A stretch of 38,599 bases of DNA, taken from the NCBI GenBank assembly GCA_045133795.1, contig JBGUUT010000097.1:1-38599 (forward strand), given 5' to 3'. The notes under the pieces were generated by a model. That model did no database searches, was not told where the DNA came from, and saw nothing but the letters and a program-made list of their open reading frames with translations. The position numbers and the translations under genes are program-made. This stretch comes from RGIG8597 sp045133795 (GTDB taxonomy: Bacteria > Spirochaetota > GWE2-31-10). Every line of letters begins with the position of its first letter. The first letter of the stretch is position 1. This document shows, piece by piece, positions 9,071 through 16,358 of this stretch.

Positions 9071-9209
9071 CTATATTCAAATATAGAGTAAATATCTTAA
9101 ATATAAGGTTTAAGATTGGTAAAATAAAAAATCCGGAGAAAACTCTTTTCAATATTATTCATAGTGGTAATATTCGAACTCTAAAAAATTCCATAAGGGA
9201 ATATGGAAT
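9071..9209. promoter_or_regulatory. Structured leader with three inverted repeats upstream of the second amylase
   Basis: Three perfect inverted repeats lie within 140 bases: CTATATT/AATATAG (9071-9077, 9080-9086), ATCTTAAA/TTTAAGAT (9094-9101, 9109-9116, 7-base loop) and ATTCCATA/TATGGAAT (9188-9195, 9202-9209, 6-base loop). None is followed by a T run, so they are not ordinary terminators. They are placed between the nuclease terminator and the amylase gene and could be repressor sites or leader RNA hairpins. No promoter with good spacing could be fixed by eye in this A+T-rich stretch. Confidence 0.45.
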
Positions 9210-9249
9210 AAAAATTTTCTTGTTTAATGAAAGGAGGAGTCTATTGATT

Positions 9250-9291
9250 ATGTCTGAAACACTATTTTTTTTGCTGATTACAAAATTGTAG
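9250..9291 (+). CDS. Possible 13-residue leader peptide before the amylase gene
   Basis: A strong AAAGGAGGAG at 9230-9239 is followed by ATG 9250 and the short frame MSETLFFLLITKL, ending TAG 9289-9291. A TTG at 9244, in the same frame and closer to the Shine-Dalgarno, could also be used. The stop lies 91 bases before the amylase ATG. A well-translated short ORF in front of a gene with leader hairpins suggests translational coupling or attenuation. It could also be the remnant of a lost gene start. Evidence is limited to the ribosome-binding site. Confidence 0.3.
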   Translation: MSETLFFLLITKL

Positions 9292-9382
9292 CAATAGCAT
9301 GTATTTGATGAAAAAACGTGCTTACGCAAAGCTAATATTAAAAAGAAATAAAGACAACAAAAATATTGTTCCGGGAGGCAAA

Positions 9383-11761
9383 ATGGAAACTAAAAAATGT
9401 ACAGTAATAATTTTTCTTATATTATTGTTTGGTTGCGAAAATGCAGTTAAAATGCAAGACGACTTTTCTACAGAAGTACCAAATTCAAAAAGAAATAAGT
9501 CTCAATTTTCGATTTTATATAACAAAACAGCACCGATTTTGACATTTCATGCAGAAAATGCAGATTCTCTTAATAATTTCAGTCAGATTGCAAATATCGA
9601 AATCTCATGTGATATTCCGAATGTTGATATTTATTATACTTTGGACGGAGAAATTCCGAATCCGCAAACCGGCAAAAAGTATGAGAGTATAATTTCTATA
9701 AAAAATACGACAACAATAAAAGCGGTTGCATACGAAATGGAGAGCGGAATTAAGATTTCAAACGTTTTCACCGTGAAATACACAAATACAAATAAGGTCG
9801 GAACGCCTATGGTTTCTGTTCCTGCCGGTGATTTTTGGAATACGATAACTGTTTTTATAACTTGTGATACCGAAGGAGCGAATATTTATTATACGACTGA
9901 CGGAACAGAACCGAATCCTTCAAAAAAAGCTTATACGGCTGACGGAATTAAAATTAACGAAGATACTAATCTAAAAATTGTAGCTTACAAAAACGGTTTG
10001 GAAGAGTCAGAAGTAATAAGTGCAAATTATAAAAAGCGAGCAAATCAAACTTATACGGAAAATAAAAGCGGTGTCATGTTGCAAGGTTTTAACTGGGATT
10101 CAGCTCCCAGAGGTGCGGAATATAATGCCGAAAATCCTAATCCAAAATGGTTTGATTGGTACAAAATTATGCTCAGTTGTGCTGATGATATAAAAAATAC
10201 TTTTGAATATGTGTGGTTTGCTCCGCCGTGTAAAGCTGATACCGCAAGTGCCGAGGGATATGCACCGACACAGCTTAACAATTTAAATAATTGCTACGGA
10301 ACGGAAGAAGAACTGAAAAAGGTCATAGAAGAAATAAAACCGGCAAAAGCTATTGCCGATATCGTAATAAATCATCGTGCCGGGACTTCCGATTGGCTGG
10401 ATTTTACCAATCCCGGTTGGACTGACGAGGCAAATAATTATACTTTGATTTGCAGCGATGATTTATTTTTTAAGAGAAAAATGCCGGACAAATATCAGGA
10501 AAACCGAGAAGCTTCTTATACTTTATTTGAGGCGTATCGAAACTTAAAGCATTCTAATACGATTGTACAGCAGGGCATTTACAGCTGGATGAATTCGGTT
10601 TTGAAACGTGCCGGTTTTGTCGGTTGGCGGTATGATTATGTAAAAGGTTACCCCGGAAAATATGTCGGTTATTATAATGCGATGAGTGATTCTGCTTTTT
10701 CCGTAGGTGAATATTGGCCCGAACATAATTATGATATTCCGTTGAAAGATAATGCCGATAATTGGGAAACTGAAATAAAGGATTGGATTGCGTCAACTTC
10801 CGAAGTTATAAATGATACTCAGCCGAAAAAATCGCGAGCTTTTGATTTTGTGTTGAAACGTAATTTGAATAATGCATTCGGGTGGTACAAAAACGTCGGC
10901 GGTTATATTGATAATTCTTGTTTGAATTTATGGAATATGTCGTTCTTGGCGGACAGTGCCAATTTAGTTCATTCATCACCGGAATTAGCCGTTACTTTTG
11001 TAGATAATCACGATACGGGAAGTACACAGCAACATTGGGAATTAAAATGGGAAAATGTTCCGCTTGCATATACTTTTATTTTGACACATCCGGGATTTCC
11101 TTGTGTTGCATGGCAACATTATTTTTCCGAAGATAAGGATTTCAGAGCCGGTATACAAAAATGGCAGTACAGAGGAAGTGAAATTATTTCGGGAACAGAC
11201 AAGACATTCAGAGAACATATTGATTATTTGATTAATCTGAGAAAAACAATCGGTATTGAGTATGATGACAAAGCACAAATACTTGAAGCATTACCGACAA
11301 ATTATGTTGCAAAGATTACAGGTACTGCCGGAGAAATCATTGTAAAAATCGGCTGTGATTTCTGGAGACCGACCGGCGACGGTTATGCCGGAAATTATCC
11401 TATTTATTCCGGAACAAACTTTGCAATCTGGCAAAAAAGATTTGAAGTTAATCTAAATATAGCAAATGAAAGTAGCGAGATTTTGAGTAATGAAAATTGT
11501 AAGTTGTTTGCATGGGTGTGGGGCGGTTCTCACAATAACGGCGAATGGATACATGTAAATCACAATGATTTTGAAAATAGTTTTAATATGAGTATTTGCG
11601 ATAACGCAAGCGGTTTTTTGATTGTTCAATGTCATTCAAATGTGATAATGCCGGATTGGGATACAGCGAATTGTATTTCTTATAAAAGCTCTGATATAAC
11701 CTTTGTTAAAGGAATGAAAAATTATACCGTCGGCGGTTTTACGGAATATATTCCAAACTAA
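9383..11761 (+). CDS. Secreted alpha-amylase lipoprotein (GH13), paralogue of the double GH13 C-terminal half
   Basis: A 792-residue lipoprotein from ATG 9383, chosen because GGGAGG (9373-9378) precedes it and it begins a signal peptide with lipobox LLFGC (Cys18). An in-frame ATG at 9299 would add 28 basic residues without a ribosome-binding site. Two chitobiase-C-like beta domains (about 51-135 and 139-217) precede the GH13 alpha-amylase domain. That domain has DIVINH (Asp326, His331), WRYD (nucleophile Asp418), VGEYW (acid Glu443) and DNHD (His543, Asp544), all intact. It closely resembles residues 1157-1780 of the double GH13 protein up to NFAIWQK, after which the two diverge. Here the last 110 residues or so form a different module with AWVWGGSHNNGEW, possibly a starch-binding domain. 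It should hydrolyse alpha-1,4-glucans at the cell surface. Confidence 0.9.
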   Translation: METKKCTVIIFLILLFGCENAVKMQDDFSTEVPNSKRNKSQFSILYNKTAPILTFHAENADSLNNFSQIANIEISCDIPNVDIYYTLDGEIPNPQTGKKYESIISIKNTTTIKAVAYEMESGIKISNVFTVKYTNTNKVGTPMVSVPAGDFWNTITVFITCDTEGANIYYTTDGTEPNPSKKAYTADGIKINEDTNLKIVAYKNGLEESEVISANYKKRANQTYTENKSGVMLQGFNWDSAPRGAEYNAENPNPKWFDWYKIMLSCADDIKNTFEYVWFAPPCKADTASAEGYAPTQLNNLNNCYGTEEELKKVIEEIKPAKAIADIVINHRAGTSDWLDFTNPGWTDEANNYTLICSDDLFFKRKMPDKYQENREASYTLFEAYRNLKHSNTIVQQGIYSWMNSVLKRAGFVGWRYDYVKGYPGKYVGYYNAMSDSAFSVGEYWPEHNYDIPLKDNADNWETEIKDWIASTSEVINDTQPKKSRAFDFVLKRNLNNAFGWYKNVGGYIDNSCLNLWNMSFLADSANLVHSSPELAVTFVDNHDTGSTQQHWELKWENVPLAYTFILTHPGFPCVAWQHYFSEDKDFRAGIQKWQYRGSEIISGTDKTFREHIDYLINLRKTIGIEYDDKAQILEALPTNYVAKITGTAGEIIVKIGCDFWRPTGDGYAGNYPIYSGTNFAIWQKRFEVNLNIANESSEILSNENCKLFAWVWGGSHNNGEWIHVNHNDFENSFNMSICDNASGFLIVQCHSNVIMPDWDTANCISYKSSDITFVKGMKNYTVGGFTEYIPN

Positions 11762-11791
11762 CAGTCGAGATTGATTTTTATAAACTTAGGC

Positions 11792-11837
11792 AAAAAAAGA
11801 CCTGATTTCCTAAACGTAAGAAATCAGGTCTTTTTTA
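11792..11837. terminator. Bidirectional terminator between amylase and lysA
   Basis: AAAAAAGACCTGATTTC (11793-11809) and its perfect complement (11820-11836) form a 17-bp stem around a 10-base loop, with A and T runs on the outer sides. It serves the plus-strand amylase gene and the minus-strand decarboxylase gene. Confidence 0.9.
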
Positions 11838-11853
11838 TTTTTTTAAGTAACTA

Positions 11854-13098
11854 TCAGAAGTTTAATGTCGCAAAGTAATCTTCGATTGTTTCTGCACGGC
11901 GAATCATTTTGAAGTTGCGGTCTGATGTCATCAAGAATTCTGCACTTCGCAATTTTCCGTTGTAATTAAATCCCATTGCATAACCGTGAGCTCCGGCATC
12001 GTGGATTACAAGAGTATCGCCTATGTCTAATTTCGGCAACATTCTGTCGATTGCAAATTTGTCGTTGTTTTCACAAAGTGAACCGGTTACATCGTATTTT
12101 TCATCGCAAGGTTGATTTTCTTTTCCCATTACGGTGATGTGATGATATGAACCGTACAATGCAGGACGCATAAGGTTTGCCATACATGCGTCAAGTCCGG
12201 CATAATGTTTGTATGTGTTTTTTTCATGCAAAACTTTTGTTACCAAATAACCGTAAGGTCCGAGTATTACACGACCGCATTCCATATAAATGCGAATTGG
12301 GTCAAGTCCGTTTGCAATGATGTATTCTTTGTATTTTGCTTCGATACCTTTGCCGACATATTCTAAATCTACCGCAGTTTGTTCTGGTTTGTAAGGAATA
12401 CCGATTCCTCCGCCGAAATTAACAAACTCAAGTGCGATTCCGAGTTTATCTTTAAGTTCTACGGCAAGTTCAAAAATCATTTTGGCTGTCTCAATGAAAT
12501 AATCTGCGTTAAGTTCATTAGAAGCAATCATTGTGTGAAGACCGAAACGTTTAACGCCTTTTTCTTGAAGCATTTTGTAACCTTCAAAAAGTTGGTCTCG
12601 TGTAAAACCGTATTTTGCCTCTTCTGGATTTCCGATTAAAACATTTCCTTTTCTTAACGGCCCCGGATTGTATCTGAAACATACAATTTCAGGTAAACCG
12701 GCAACTTTTTCTAAAAAGTTGATGTGAGAAATATCGTCAAGATTGATAATTGCATCGATTTCACGAGCTTTCTTGTATTCGTCAGCCGGCGTATCGTTTG
12801 ATGTAAACATAATATAGTCGCCCGGAAGTCCGACTTTTTGTGCCATAAGCAATTCAGGTAAAGAACTACAGTCTGCTCCGAAGCCTTCTTCTTTCAAAAT
12901 CTCTAAAATTGCGGGATTAGGTGTAGCTTTTACGGCAAAATAATTTCTAAACATCGGTGCCCAGTCAAAAGCTTTTTTTAAACGACGTGCATTTTCACGA
13001 ATAGCTTGTTCATCATAAATATAAAACGGAGTCGGATACTCCTGTGTAATTTTATCAATATCCGCTTGTGTAAACGGAACTTTCTTTTCACAACTCAT
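11854..13098 (-). CDS. lysA: Diaminopimelate decarboxylase
   Basis: A 414-residue fold-type III PLP enzyme that converts meso-diaminopimelate to lysine, the last step of lysine synthesis. The start is the ATG ending at 13098, which has AAGGAG seven bases upstream. An in-frame ATG 17 codons earlier has no such site. FAVKATPNP carries the PLP lysine (Lys57). GGGIGIPY is the phosphate-binding glycine loop, followed by MECGR and the catalytic Cys in DVTGSLCENNDKFA. The C-terminal part has DAGAHGYAMGFNYNG. The usual HxHIGS-type segment reads LHTMIASNE here, marking a divergent branch, so a related decarboxylase activity cannot be fully excluded. It is transcribed from its own promoter at 13129-13157. 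Confidence 0.85.
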   Translation of the reverse strand: MSCEKKVPFTQADIDKITQEYPTPFYIYDEQAIRENARRLKKAFDWAPMFRNYFAVKATPNPAILEILKEEGFGADCSSLPELLMAQKVGLPGDYIMFTSNDTPADEYKKAREIDAIINLDDISHINFLEKVAGLPEIVCFRYNPGPLRKGNVLIGNPEEAKYGFTRDQLFEGYKMLQEKGVKRFGLHTMIASNELNADYFIETAKMIFELAVELKDKLGIALEFVNFGGGIGIPYKPEQTAVDLEYVGKGIEAKYKEYIIANGLDPIRIYMECGRVILGPYGYLVTKVLHEKNTYKHYAGLDACMANLMRPALYGSYHHITVMGKENQPCDEKYDVTGSLCENNDKFAIDRMLPKLDIGDTLVIHDAGAHGYAMGFNYNGKLRSAEFLMTSDRNFKMIRRAETIEDYFATLNF

Positions 13099-13128
13099 GG
13101 TTTTCTCCTTGATAAATATTTGTCTGTT

Positions 13129-13157
13129 TTTATACTCAAATGTCTGCATTTATGCAA
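13129..13157 (-). promoter_or_regulatory. Sigma70-type promoter of lysA
   Basis: On the minus strand, TTGCAT (13157-13152) and TATAAA (13134-13129) are separated by exactly 17 bp. Transcription would begin near 13122, giving a leader of about 24 bases before the lysA ATG with its AAGGAG. Confidence 0.6.
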
Positions 13158-13201
13158 ATATCATTTGTGATTTTTTCTATATACATAACAATTTAAAACA
13201 A

Positions 13202-13660
13202 TCATGATTTTGTTTTTTTATGATAGCAGCGAATCATATTTCCGTCGTTTTCTTCTATATTTCCGTAAAAATCAAAACCGCAATGTTCATAAAATTCCGT
13301 ATGAGTCGTAATCAGATAAACATCTGAAATATTGTGCTCCGATAAATGCGAACACGCGGCGTTGAGTAAAATCTTTGCGATTCCTTTACCTTGAAAATCT
13401 TCTCGTACATAGACGGCACAAATATTTGGTGTTAAATCTTTTCGTTTGTGAAAATCATTTTCGATTATTCCCAAGCCTGCAATAATTTCGTTTTGCTGTT
13501 CTATATAAAACCACGCCGGAACGCCGCTTTTTGATATTAAAGATTTTTCCATACTTTCAATGTATGCTTCTGGCGGAATGTTCCATTTTTGTGAAAAGAA
13601 AACAGCGGCTTTGGTAATCTCGGACGACTTTTCTGGTTTTGTAATTTGATATGTTGTCAT
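13202..13660 (-). CDS. GNAT-family N-acetyltransferase
   Basis: A 152-residue acetyl-CoA-dependent acetyltransferase. The acetyl-CoA binding motif A is visible as AVYVREDFQGKGIAKILL (about residues 86-103), including the QGKGIA pyrophosphate loop. It is followed by motif B features YLITTHTEFYEHCGFDFYG, where the FYEHCGF pattern is typical of the family. The substrate cannot be predicted. The ATG is preceded by AAGGAAG. It lies upstream of lysA on the same strand with a gap of about 100 bp containing the lysA promoter, so co-transcription is possible but not required. On the other side it is divergent from the ArsR-type repressor gene, whose operator region (13733-13808) could influence both. 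Confidence 0.85.
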   Translation of the reverse strand: MTTYQITKPEKSSEITKAAVFFSQKWNIPPEAYIESMEKSLISKSGVPAWFYIEQQNEIIAGLGIIENDFHKRKDLTPNICAVYVREDFQGKGIAKILLNAACSHLSEHNISDVYLITTHTEFYEHCGFDFYGNIEENDGNMIRCYHKKTKS

Positions 13661-13732
13661 TTTTTCTTCCTTAAGGGAATAGAGAGATTTCTATCTTAAT
13701 TTTTTTATGATGTAAAATGAATAATAGCGATT

Positions 13733-13808
13733 CTATTTAGAAAAATATCTAAATAGTTATTGACGAAATTGATATTTTATTTTACTATTTAGAAATATTT
13801 CTAAATAG
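13733..13808 (+). promoter_or_regulatory. Promoter with two 24-bp palindromic operators for the ArsR-type repressor
   Basis: TTGACG (13760-13765) and TACTAT (13783-13788) are 17 bp apart. Operator O2 (13785-13808) is a perfect 24-bp palindrome with half-site CTATTTAGAAAT and overlaps the -10 box and start point. Operator O1 (13733-13756) is the same palindrome with one mismatched pair and lies just upstream of -35. The operator centres are 52 bp apart, close to five helical turns. The arrangement predicts autorepression by the adjacent ArsR-type protein, bound on one face of the DNA. Confidence 0.85.
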
Positions 13809-13820
13809 ATGGAGGAGGGA

Positions 13821-14114
13821 ATGGCTTTTCAGGATACTTTTAAAGCTTTATCAGACCCTGTTCGCCGAGAGATTCTTGAGATATTAAAGAAAGGCAGGCT
13901 TTCAGCTGGAGAAATCGGTGAGAAATTTGAAATGACGGGAGCTACGATTTCCTATCATCTTTCAATTTTAAAAAAAGCAGAGCTTGTTCGGGAATCAAAG
14001 TTTAAGAATTTTGTTTACTATGAAATCAATACATCAGTTTTTGAAGAAATAATGCTTTGGTTTACGCAGTTTAGTCAAATTAATTCAGAGTTGAAAGGAG
14101 AAAATAATGGGTAA
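13821..14114 (+). CDS. ArsR/SdpR-family winged-helix repressor
   Basis: A 97-residue DNA-binding repressor. The winged helix-turn-helix fills residues 1-80: FKALSDPVRREILEILKKG, then the recognition region SAGEIGEKFEMTGATISYHL, then wing residues LVRESKFKNFVYYEIN. No ArsR metal-binding cysteine motif (ELCVCDL) is present, which fits the SdpR branch rather than metal sensors. The ATG at 13821 is preferred over the one at 13809 because GGAGGAGG (13811-13818) lies between them. The last codons overlap the start of the SdpI-like gene by 8 bases, a pairing known from sdpRI of Bacillus. The two 24-bp palindromes upstream are the obvious targets. Confidence 0.9.
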   Translation: MAFQDTFKALSDPVRREILEILKKGRLSAGEIGEKFEMTGATISYHLSILKKAELVRESKFKNFVYYEINTSVFEEIMLWFTQFSQINSELKGENNG

Positions 14115-14754
14115 GAAATTTAATTCAACATTTTTTATAACTACAATATTGTGCTTTGTTCCTATGATTTTAGGAATTGTTCTTTGGGATAAATTACCGT
14201 CGGAACTTCCGATGAATTATGGATTTAATAATGAGATTAGACATCTTGCTCCAAAGTGGGTAAATGTTATTTTATTACCAATAATATTTGCAGTTTTAAA
14301 TATAATAAAAAGTATATCTATGACTGAAAAAGATATTGAAAATATAGGTAGAAAATTATCTGTAATTACTGTTTGGATAATTCCGATTATGTCAGTTTTA
14401 ATCGGAACTTTTATGATAATAAAACCTATCGGATTACCGATTGAAGCAAGTTTTTTTGTTATTTTTATAATGTCTTTATTATTTATAATAATCGGCAATT
14501 ACATTCCCAAGTGCAAACCTAATCATATTGTTGGGTTTAGAATTTCTTGTACTATGAAAAATGAAGAAGTTTGGAATAAAATCCACAGATTTTCTGGTTA
14601 TTTGCTTGTAGTTTGCGGTTTTATAAATTTTGTTACTTCGTTTTTTGAGTGTGGTAAATATGTATTCATTGCGACTTTGGGGGTAATAATTTTTATTCCG
14701 TTAATTTATTCATCTTTTATAAAGAAGAAATTTGATACTGATAAAAGTAATTAA
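14107..14754 (+). CDS. SdpI-like membrane protein (DUF1648/SdpI family)
   Basis: A 215-residue integral membrane protein with about six hydrophobic segments (around residues 9-27, 52-69, 87-105, 111-132, 157-177 and 184-203). LPSELPMNYGFNNEI near residue 31 matches the DUF1648 signature (LPxxxPxHxxxxG), and IVGFRISCTMKNEEVWNKIHRFSGYL is the SdpI-type block. In Bacillus, SdpI gives immunity to the cannibalism toxin SdpC and sequesters SdpR at the membrane. No SdpC-like toxin gene is nearby, so here it could be an immunity protein against foreign peptides or a membrane sensor for the repressor. It is translated from AAAGGAG at 14095-14101 and overlaps the repressor gene. Confidence 0.8.
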   Translation: MGKKFNSTFFITTILCFVPMILGIVLWDKLPSELPMNYGFNNEIRHLAPKWVNVILLPIIFAVLNIIKSISMTEKDIENIGRKLSVITVWIIPIMSVLIGTFMIIKPIGLPIEASFFVIFIMSLLFIIIGNYIPKCKPNHIVGFRISCTMKNEEVWNKIHRFSGYLLVVCGFINFVTSFFECGKYVFIATLGVIIFIPLIYSSFIKKKFDTDKSN

Positions 14755-14767
14755 GCAGGGGATGTTT

Positions 14768-16354
14768 ATGGATGAAGAAAAATCTTTTGTGATAGACAGA
14801 AAGTTCTGTTTTAAGGTTGCAATCGTATATTTTTTGAGTGTACTTTTTGCGAATTTTATGGCACAGCAGTTATGTTTGCCTATCGATTTTCCTGTGTTGC
14901 ATACGGAAGGTTTGCTTCGATGGAAAAATTTTATTGAAACAAAAGACAGTTTAGTTATTGCACTGACAGTTTTTTGTTTTTTAGTACCTTCCGTGATTTG
15001 TATAAATTACGCTTGTTCTTTTTTATATGTCAAAGATGAAAACATTTTAGCAAAACGAATTGTGAACGTGCCGTTAAGGTTTTCGCTTTTTGGGATTTTA
15101 GGCTGGATTTTACATTTTGTTATTGAAGTTATTTTTGCTGTTTATGCAAAGGTGTTTTTTAAAATAAACATTTCATTTCTTTTAATATCTTCGGTTGTAT
15201 TTTTATCTTTGGAATGTATTTTCAGTTTTGTAGTTTCTTTTTTCGTTATTGAAACAGTAAATCGTAAAAATGTTTTGCCCAGAATTTTTCCGAACGGAAA
15301 TATTTCAAAACTTCCCGGTATAAAAAAGCTTTCTTTGAGAGGTATTTTTTTAATATTTTTTATTGCAACATCTATTTTCCCTGTAATGTATTTAATGTCA
15401 TCATTTATTTCTGTCCAAATAAATAACGGAATAGAAGTTGATATGAAAACAATTTCCACTTTGGTAAAATTGCTTGGATGTGGGATTCTTTCGACTTATG
15501 TTTTTATGAGATTTTTTACCGAACCTCTGAAAAAATTAACTAAAGCTACGAAAAAAATTGAATCCGGTGATTATTCTGAAAAAGTAAAAATAATTTCTAA
15601 TGATGAAATGGGATTGTTGGGAGATACCTTTAACGACATGACCCAATCTTTGCAGGAAAAAGAATTTATGAAAGATGCTTTCGGAAAAGTTGTCGATCCG
15701 TGTGTCAGAGATTATTTGTTACAAGGGAATACTTCGTTGGGCGGTGAAAATGCAGAAGTAACGGTTATGTTTTGTGATATTCGCAATTTTACAGCGATGT
15801 CGGAAAGTATGAAGCCGAAAGATGTTGTTTCGCTTTTGAACAGATATTTTATTGCGATGGAAAAATGTATTACCGCCAATAACGGAATTATTAATAAATA
15901 TATCGGTGACGCAATTATGGCGATTTTCGGAAGTCCGATACAATCTGAAAATTGTATGACTCACAAACATAAAAATAATCACGAGAAAAATCATGCCGTA
16001 GCTTCTTATAAAGCTTCTTTGGAAATGAAAAGGGCTCTTGCAGAATTAAACAAATCTTTTGCAGAAAAAAATATTCCGCCTTTTGATTTCGGAATCGGAC
16101 TTCATTCCGGGGAAGTTTTGGCGGGAAATATCGGAACTGAAAATCGTATGGAATATACAATTATCGGTGATACCGTGAATACGGCGAGTAGAATCGGAGC
16201 GTTATGTAAAACATACAAAACGGATTTACTGCTTTCTGAGAGTACGTTAAAAAAAATTGAACAAACGGATTCCGAACTTAAACTTTCACTGAAATTTGTT
16301 GGGGAATCAGAAATCAGAGGAAGAGTGGAGTCTGTAAAATTATATACATGGTAA
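14768..16354 (+). CDS. Membrane class III adenylate cyclase with HAMP domain
   Basis: A 528-residue enzyme making cAMP from ATP. The ATG at 14768 is chosen because AGGGG (14757-14761) sits six bases upstream. About six membrane segments occupy residues 15-255. A HAMP linker follows (EPLKKLTKATKKIESGDYSE), then the catalytic domain from about 325. Metal ligands are Asp337 in FCDIRNF and Asp381 in YIGDAIMAIFG. The base-selecting pair is Lys377 and Asp468, the combination typical of adenylate rather than guanylate cyclases. Asn471 and Arg475 in NTASR complete the transition-state site, so it looks active. A His-rich insertion (MTHKHKNNHEKNH) sits between the second metal Asp and the next helix. 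The gap to the SdpI-like gene is only 13 bp, so it likely belongs to the ArsR-controlled operon. Confidence 0.9.
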   Translation: MDEEKSFVIDRKFCFKVAIVYFLSVLFANFMAQQLCLPIDFPVLHTEGLLRWKNFIETKDSLVIALTVFCFLVPSVICINYACSFLYVKDENILAKRIVNVPLRFSLFGILGWILHFVIEVIFAVYAKVFFKINISFLLISSVVFLSLECIFSFVVSFFVIETVNRKNVLPRIFPNGNISKLPGIKKLSLRGIFLIFFIATSIFPVMYLMSSFISVQINNGIEVDMKTISTLVKLLGCGILSTYVFMRFFTEPLKKLTKATKKIESGDYSEKVKIISNDEMGLLGDTFNDMTQSLQEKEFMKDAFGKVVDPCVRDYLLQGNTSLGGENAEVTVMFCDIRNFTAMSESMKPKDVVSLLNRYFIAMEKCITANNGIINKYIGDAIMAIFGSPIQSENCMTHKHKNNHEKNHAVASYKASLEMKRALAELNKSFAEKNIPPFDFGIGLHSGEVLAGNIGTENRMEYTIIGDTVNTASRIGALCKTYKTDLLLSESTLKKIEQTDSELKLSLKFVGESEIRGRVESVKLYTW

Positions 16355-16358
16355 GTCG

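Noticed and set aside
9299..9382. Upstream ATG giving 28 extra residues to the second amylase
   Set aside because: No ribosome-binding site, and the extension would bury the lipoprotein signal peptide that begins at 9383.
13809..13820. Upstream ATG of the ArsR-type gene
   Set aside because: The codons after it are themselves the GGAGGAGG ribosome-binding site for ATG 13821, and it touches operator O2.
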